Shown piece after piece: positions 57,249 through 64,000 of a stretch of DNA of 64,000 nucleotides (within the stretch, counting starts at the first letter, position 1; each line of letters starts with the position of its first letter). The translations under genes and the position numbers were made by a program. This DNA is from Molossus alvarezi (lineage: Eukaryota > Chordata > Mammalia > Chiroptera > Molossidae), in the NCBI GenBank assembly GCA_037176705.1, contig CM073899.1, forward strand, positions 186,001 to 250,000. The letters run 5' to 3'. The notes under the pieces are model-generated. The model ran no database searches. It saw only the letters and a list, made by a program, of their open reading frames with translations, and had not been told where the DNA came from.

Positions 57249-57769
57249 TTTGACCCAGTAATCCCACTTCTAGGAATATATGTACCCCCATGTTTGTAGC
57301 AGCACTACGTATTTACAATTGCTAAGATCTGGAAACAGCCCAAGTATCCATTAGATGAATGGATAAAAAAGCTGAGGTACATATACACAATGGAATACTA
57401 TGCAGCTGTAAGAAAGAAAGATCCTTATTCTTTGAGGCTACATGGAGGGACCTTGAAAGTATCATCCTAAGTGAAACAAGCCAAACAAGGAAAGACAAGT
57501 TTTATATGATCTCACTTATTTGTGGAATATAATGAACATAACAGTCTGAGGAATGGGGTAGTCTCAGAGATGTGGAAGTGGGGTACAGACTGACAATCCC
57601 CTAAAGATGGGGTTGTGGGGGAGAGATAAACCACAGAACTTATATGCATGTATGCATGAACAGTGGACATGGACAACAAACTGGGGAAGGGGCAGTGAGA
57701 GAGGGGTAGGGGGGAATCAGTGGGGGGAAAAGGAGAAACACCTGTAACAAAAATTAATTAATAAAAAAA
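57249..57769 (+). mobile_element. 5'-truncated L1 (L1-E) inserted in L1-D
   Basis: About 520 bp of the ORF2 end and 3' UTR, from tttgacccagtaatcccact to gtaacaaaaattaattaata and an A tail. The duplicated target is agattgtcca at 57,239-57,248 and agattgtcta at 57,770-57,779, with one mismatch. Orientation is opposite to L1-D. It is a typical dead-on-arrival L1 copy. Confidence 0.85.
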
Positions 57770-57935
57770 AGATTGTCTAATATGTTGCCATATAATAGTT
57801 CATAGTAGTTGTTTATAATCTGTTGTTTTTCTGTGGTGTCAGTTGTTCCTTCTCCTCTTTCATTTCTGATTTTGTGTATTTGGGTTCTTTCTCTTTGTTT
57901 CTTGGTGAGTCTAGCTAAGGATCCATCAATTTTAT

Positions 57936-59040
57936 TTATCTTTTCGAAAAACCAGCTCTTTGTTTTATTGATTTTTGAATTGTTTCTTTGGTCTCTATGT
58001 CATTTATTTCTGCTCTGATCTTTACTATTTCCTTCCTTCTACTTGCTCTGGGGTTTTCTTTTTGTTTGCTCTTTAGTTCTTTAAGTTGTGAGGTTAGATA
58101 GTCTATTAGAGATTTATCTTGTTTTTTGAGGTAGGCCTGTAGTGCTATGAAATTCCCTCTCAGAACTGCTTTTGCTGCATCCCATAGAGTTTGTGTTGCT
58201 GTGTCTTCATTTTCATTGGTTTCCATGAAGTTTTTGATTTCTTCCTTGATCTCCTTGGTGACCCAATTATTCTTTAATAACATTCTATTTAGCTTCAATG
58301 TGTTCAAATGACTTTGTATGTTCTTCTTGCAATTGATTTTTTGTTTCATGCCATTGTGATCTGAGAAGATGCTTGATATAATTTCAGTCTTCTTTAACTT
58401 GTAGAGACTTAGTTTGTGCTCTAACATGTGGTCTATCTTTGAGAATGTCTCATGTGCACTTGAGAAGAATGTGAATTCTGTAGTTTTGGGGTGTAATTCT
58501 CTGTACATATCTATTAAATCCATTTGGTCTAGTGTTTCATTTAGAGTCTCTGTTTTCTTGCTAATTTTTTGTCTAGTGAATCTATCCAGTGATGTCAGCG
58601 GGGTGTTGAAGTCCCCTGCTATGATTGTATTTTTATCGATTTCTCCTTTGAAGTCCTCCAGAATATTTTTAATATATTTTGGTGCTCCTGTATTGGGTGC
58701 ATATATGTTTATCAAGGTTATATCTTTCTGTTGGGTAGATCCTTTCAATAGTATGTAGTGGTCTTCATTTTCTCTAATTATGGCCTTCATTTTGAAGTCT
58801 ATTTTTATCAGATATGACTATTGCTACCCCAGCTTTTTTTTCCTTTTCATTTGCTTGGAAGATTTTTTTCTATCCCTTCACTTTCAATCTATGTGAGTCT
58901 TTTGTTATGAGGTGGGTCTCTTGTAAACAAAATATAGATGAGTCATGCTTTCTTATCCAATCAGCTACTCTGTTTCTTTTTATGGAACATTCTGTCCATT
59001 TACATTTAAGGTGATTATTGATATGTACTTATTTATTGCT
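57936..59040 (-). pseudogene. L1-D ORF2 endonuclease part, decayed
   Basis: The 284-codon minus frame at 57,936-58,790 covers the endonuclease C-terminal two thirds ([28 protein letters not shown]) and the following linker. The missing N terminus extends to about 59,038, where the start codon reads ata. Active-site residues in the open part are kept, but the frame is broken both upstream and downstream by stops and insertions. Confidence 0.8.
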
Positions 59041-60539
59041 ATTTTTGTTTAGGTTTTATTTTTCTTCCCATTTCTCTTGCTAATTACAGCCATCCTTTTA
59101 ACATTTCTTGCAGAGTTGGTTTGGTGCGTATGTATTCCCTTAGCCTTTTTTTTTGTCTGGGAAGCTATTTATTTGACCTTCCATTTTGAATGATAGCCTT
59201 GTTGGGTAGAGCAGTCTTGGATTCAGATGCTTGTTTTTCATGGTTTTGATTACTTTATGCCATTCCCTTCTGGCCTGTAGTGTTCTTTGTGAGAATTTAG
59301 CTGAGAGCCTAATGGGGTTTCCTTTGTAGGTAACCTGTTGCTTATCTCTTGCTGCTTTTAAAATTCTCTCTGTCTTTAATTTTTGGCAGTTTGATTACTA
59401 TGTGTCTTGGTGTGGGCCTGTTTGGGTTCTTCTTACTTGGTGCTCTCTTTGCTTCTTGAACTTGAATGCCTTCTTTCGTCACAAAATTAGGAAAGTTTTT
59501 GTCACTATTTCTTTGAATATATTCTCTAACCCTTGCTCATTTTCTTCTTCTTTGGGGACTCCTATGATGCAAATACTATTACATTTTCAGTTGTCCCATA
59601 GTTCTCTTAAGCTGTCTTTCTGTTTTTCAATCGTTTTTTCCTTTTGATTTTCTGATTGGTTGATTTTTTTTACCCTGTCTTCTAATTCACTGATCTGGTC
59701 CTCAGCTTCCTCTACACTGCTTTTCAACTTTTCAATGTGTTTTTCATTTCTGATATGTCGTTTTTAATTTCTACCTGGTTGATTTTCAACATTTCTATGT
59801 CTTTACTCATGGTGCTCATGTCCTTACACATTCTGTTGAGCTTCCTCAAGATCATGGCTCTGAATTCTATTTCTGTTAACTTGCTTAACTGCACCTCATT
59901 TATCTCATCTTCAGTAGAGGTCTCTTGTTCTTTAATTTGGTTTTTGTTTCTGTTTTTCACCATTTTGGCTATCACAATGGGCTTTGGAGTCTGCTAAATT
60001 TTCCCTTTGGGTGTTGGTGTTCTACTGTTTGTGGCTCCTTCTTCTTGGTTTGGATGAAGCAGGGAGGACACATTTTAATCACCACTGTCAAGTCTTAACT
60101 TTCCTCTAGCTTTTTTTTTGCCTGTAGGCTATTAGTAGAGGTCACCTAAAGAACCTTGGTTTCTTAGTTTCCTGAAAAACTTTCTCAGGTGCTCAGTGTA
60201 AGAGAATTTTCAGAGGTTGGGCAGATGCTCATTGTTAATGGGCCTCAATTAGCATTTCAATGGCCACCCAGGTGGGGTTGAATCTCTGAGAAAGGGGCCA
60301 CTGCCTCTCCCCAAGGCCCTGGGAAGGAGTAAAATGACCACAGTCTTGCGTGTCTGCAGGCAGCAAAAGCTCTGAGCAATCTCCAAATACCGAGTGTCTC
60401 CACACAGTTCCGGTCCTGTCTGCCTTTGCTCTGCCAGAGCCCAAGGTGAGTGGCTACTGCCAATTTAGCCTCTGTCCAGACTCTGCATTGTGGAGACGCC
60501 TTGGACTTTTAACTGGATGGTGCTGCTCCCAGTTAAGAG

Positions 60540-60760
60540 TGGCCCAGTCTGTGGCACCAGCTGAGGGGTAGCACTCATCTGAGTTTGCAGGACTTAGCTG
60601 TGGTTGCTGCTGAGGTGGCAGCAGCATCCTGTTGTGTTTCCTGGTTCTAGCTGAGTCTGTGCAGCACCAGCTGAGGGCTTAGCCCCAGCTGAAAGCTTAG
60701 CATCACCGAGACAGCAGCAGCTTCCTGCTGAGCCCCCTGGACCCAGCCAAGTCCGCTGGT
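60540..60760 (-). repeat. Degenerate repeats in the L1-D 5' UTR
   Basis: Repeated caccagctgagg, cagctgagtt and cagctgaaag blocks resemble those of L1-B at 27,590-27,945. The terminal 200 bp of the 5' UTR (60,780-60,976) follows, ending in gccgccatttttttcccc. Confidence 0.55.
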
Positions 60761-60991
60761 CCCAGCCCAGGACTCTGCGGACTGTGGGCTCCCAGCCCCC
60801 TCTCACGTCCTTGCAAGCCTACCAGGACTGAGTCAGTGTCTCTGGTTATGTGGTCCTCCAGGCTGCCTTTCAGTTGCTCCTTCCTGATGATTTGTTTTTA
60901 TTTTTGTTGTAAATCCAGTGTGGTCCTGGGAGATGGTCTGTGTAGCTCCATTCACTTCGCCGCCATTTTTTTCCCCTAACTTCCAAATTTT

Positions 60992-62041
60992 TTAATTAAA
61001 ATGTTTAGTCTTTCAATCAACACTTCTTGTTCACAAACAAAATGGTGACCAATATAGAATATTTTTGATTGATCAAATTTTCTCCTTATAGATATGAATA
61101 AAACACCAGAATGACTTAAGATTAGAAACAAACCAATCTGCCCAAAGATAATAATAAAATACACCAACTGAACAGCAATGCTTCAAAACATAACTGAGAA
61201 AAATAATTTTAATTATTTTTAACTAAGTTAATATGGTAGAAAATTTAAAAAGACATTGAAATTACTGGAAGCTATTATGTAGGAAGAGTAATCAAAGTAT
61301 AAGAAAGCAATTCCTGGAAACCAAACATGTGCTTGTTGTAATAAAATGGTTTAATAGGGGACCTTGAAAATAGACTAAAGCAAATCTTTTATATCAAAGA
61401 ACAATATTTCAAAGTTGAAAAATCTAAGAGAAAACTTTGGAGATATAAAAAAATACAAAAAACACTCACAAAAAAATAATTAAATAAATGAAATTTAACC
61501 TTTTACTAATAGCTTTTCCATAAAGGAAAATCAAAGAAATTTAAGGCATATGTGTGTGAGAGTAGAAAGGGAAATCATAGAAATAACAGAAAAATTTCTC
61601 ATACCTAAAAAAGATTTTGACCTTCAAGACACTGCTTATCACAATAAATGACAAAAATCTCTATCTAGATATATCATGGTAGAATTATAAAACACAAAGG
61701 GTGAAGAACATACTGAAAACTTCTGAAAAACAGATATAGAGAACAATGAATACACAGATTTCATACAAAGGAAAGATATTCTTTTGGCAGATATTAATGA
61801 GCAAAAAATGCCACAACACTGTAGCAGTGCCTTACACATTTGAGGAGAAATTAACTTGAATCTATCTCCAAATTATCAAACAAGAGCATGAAAAAATAAT
61901 TATATTTTTTAATAATACTTCTCAATCAATTTTGATACCTGACTTCAGCAAAACTAAAAAAAAGAAAGTCTAAGTAAGAGTGTTTTAAAGACTTGAACAT
62001 CAAGAAACAATTAACTAAATCAGAAATGAGAATAAATTCCA
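60992..62041. other. Host sequence, no feature seen
   Basis: About 1 kb of AT-rich sequence between L1-D and L1-F, with no gene, exon or repeat I can identify. Confidence 0.45.
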
Positions 62042-64000
62042 AGGAAGTCTTAGCCACAACAATCAGACATGAAGAAAAAATAAAAGGGATCCAAATTGAA
62101 AAGGAGAAAGTGAAACTGTCATTATTTGCAGATGACATGATATTATACATAGAATACCCAAAGACTCCATCAAAAAGCTACTAGACTTAATAAATGAATT
62201 GGAAAAAGTAGCAGGATACAAAATTAACGTCAAGAAATTGACCGCATTCTCATATACCAATGATGAGCTCACAGAAAGAGAAACTGAAAAAACAATCCCA
62301 TTTACCATCGGGGCAAAAACAATTAAGATATCAAGGAATAAACTTAACCAAAGAAGTATAGGACCTATTTGCAGAAAAATACAGGACATTGAAAAAACAA
62401 AGAAAGATATAAAAAAGTGGAAGCACATACCTTGTTCATGGATTGGAAGAATTAACATCATTAAAATGTCCATATTACCCAAAGCAATCGATAGATTCAA
62501 TGCAATCCCCATCAAAATACCAACGACATATTTCACAGAACTAGAACAAATACTTCAAAAGTTTATATGGAACCACATCAAACCCCGAATAGCCAGAGCA
62601 ATTTTGAAAAAGAAGGATAAAGTAGAAGAGATCACAATGCCAGATGTCAGGTTATACTACAAAGCGGCTGTAAACAAAACACCCTGGTACTGGCACAAGA
62701 ACAGGCATATAGATCAGTGGAACAAAGCAGAGAACCCAGAAATAGACCCAAGGTAATATGCTCAATTAATATTTGACAAAGTGGCAAGAGCATACAGTGG
62801 AATAAGACAGCCTCTTTAATAAATGCTGTTTGGAAAATTGGACAACTACATGCAAAAAAAATAAAACTACACCATCAACTTTTACCATACACAGAATAAA
62901 CTCAAAATGGATAAAAGACTTAAATGTAACCCGTTAATCCATAAAAATTCTAGAAGAAAATGTAGGCAACAAAATTTTAGACATCATATGCAGCAGAATT
63001 TTCACTGATACATCACCTAAGGCAACAGAAACAAAGAAAAAATGAACACATGGGACTACATATAACTAAAAAGCTTCTGCACATCAAAAGAAATAACCAT
63101 CAAAATAAAAAGGCAACCTACTGTATGAGAGAACGTCATTGCCAATGATACATGATATAAGGGTTTAATTTCCAAAATATATAGAGTACTCATACAACTC
63201 AAAAAAAGGAAGACAAAGAACCCAATTAAAAAATGAGCAGAGGAGCTGAGTAGACACCTCTCCAAACAGGACATACAAATGGCTAAGAGACATTTGAAAA
63301 AATGCTCATCACTAATCATCAGGAGATGCAAATTAAAACAACAATGAGGTATCATCTCACACCTGTCAGAATGGCTGCCATCAACAAATCATCAAACAAG
63401 TGTTGGCAAGAATTTGGAGAAAAGGGGACTCTAGTACAGTGCTGGTGGGAATGCAGACTGGTGCAGCCACTATGGAAAACAATATGGTGTTACCTCAAAA
63501 AATTAAAAATTAAACTTCCACTTGACCCAGTGATCCCACTTCTAGGAATATACCCTAAGAAGCCTGAAACACCATTCAGAAGGGATATATGTACCCCCAT
63601 GTTTGTAGCAGCACTACTCACAATAGCTAAGATCTGCAAACAGCCCCAGTGTCCATCAGTAGATGAATGGATAAAAAAGCAGTGGTACATATACACAATG
63701 AAGTACTATTCAGCTTTAAGAAAGAAAGATTTCTTATCCTATGAGATGACATGGAGGGACCTGGAAAGTATTATTTTACGTGAAACAAGCCAAGCAGAAA
63801 AAGAAGAATACCACATAATCTCACTTATATAAGGAATATAATGAATATAACAGTATGAGGAATATGGTAGACCCAGAAACCTGGACATATGGTACAAACT
63901 GACAACCCTCAGAAGAGGGGGTGGTGGGGGAGGAAAGAGATAAACCACAGGACTTATATGCATGTACGCATAACCAATAGACATGGACAACAAAGCCGGG
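62042..64000 (+). mobile_element. 5'-truncated L1 3' half (L1-F), cut by the window end
   Basis: ORF2 sequence enters at about 62,042 (gaagtcttagccacaaca), near the residue just before FADD, and runs to its stop at about 63,830, then the 3' UTR to the window end. The open pieces are 62,199-62,756 and 63,302-63,832. FADD is kept at 62,129-62,140, but frameshifts and stops follow (for example ggtaatatgct at 62,752). It is similar to L1-C in sequence. The 3' tail and target duplication lie beyond the window. Confidence 0.85.

Larger units (their letters stand above)
48558..60976 (-). mobile_element. Old full-length minus-strand L1 (L1-D), split by L1-C and L1-E
   Basis: Three blocks (48,558-50,423, about 56,304-57,248 and 57,780-60,976) together make one roughly 6-kb L1 read on the minus strand. 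The 3' UTR lies at the left, ORF2 in the middle (59,040 leftward), ORF1 at about 59,090-59,990 and a 5' UTR ending in gccgccattttttt. A 15-bp target-site duplication with one mismatch brackets it (taatttccaaatttt at 48,543-48,557, taacttccaaatttt at 60,977-60,991). Stops and a lost ORF2 start codon (ata in place of atg) make it inactive. Confidence 0.9.

Overview
The window is mammalian nuclear DNA, almost certainly from a bat (probably Yangochiroptera). The main evidence is eight Ves-type tRNA-derived SINEs with the usual head (ccctgaccggtttggctcag), a pyrimidine-rich middle, and a tail like atcctcgggtgaggattaaaaa, plus several related shorter bat SINEs. No host gene is recognised with confidence. 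Nearly all recognisable sequence is transposable-element derived; one unassigned candidate coding exon lies at 45,246-45,395 on the minus strand.

Layout. 0.7-19.2 kb is a retroviral nest. A decayed betaretrovirus-like (class II) provirus runs on the minus strand with an LTR pair at about 18,598-19,159 and 687-1,541, and between them gag, protease, dUTPase, RT/RNase H, integrase and env remnants. Into it inserted a class I ERV on the plus strand with a tRNA-Phe-like primer site (4,005-8,870), a roughly full-length but internally deleted L1 on the minus strand (12,466-18,568), and Ves SINEs. That L1 itself took a solo class I LTR (15,751-16,399) and two Ves copies. 19.2-21.6 kb is mostly unassigned. 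21.6-27.95 kb is another old minus-strand L1 with two Ves insertions.

28-48.5 kb is the least disturbed host sequence, AT-rich and with ancient repeats (MIR, L2, MLT1, hAT elements), a few SINEs, a TATC microsatellite, and an old L1 fragment split by a HAL1-like element (33,511-35,666). The HAL1-like element has L1 ORF1 and a 3' UTR but no ORF2, and is bounded by an 18-bp target-site duplication.

48.56-60.98 kb is a three-layer L1 nest. An old full-length minus-strand L1 is interrupted by a young, structurally complete plus-strand L1 (50,424-56,289) and by a short 5'-truncated plus-strand L1 (57,249-57,769). The young L1 has a 293-aa ORF1 and a 1,274-aa ORF2 with all visible endonuclease, reverse transcriptase and cysteine-motif residues, a poly(A) tail and an exact 13-14 bp target-site duplication. 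It is the only plausibly functional gene set in the window. The right edge (62,042-64,000) is the 3' half of another plus-strand L1, cut by the window end.

How the parts work together: the L1 copies are the likely source of the machinery that moved the Ves SINEs and the HAL1-like element. Their target-site duplications and A-rich tails are of the L1 type. Family names come from pattern recognition without a database, and boundaries of old elements are approximate.
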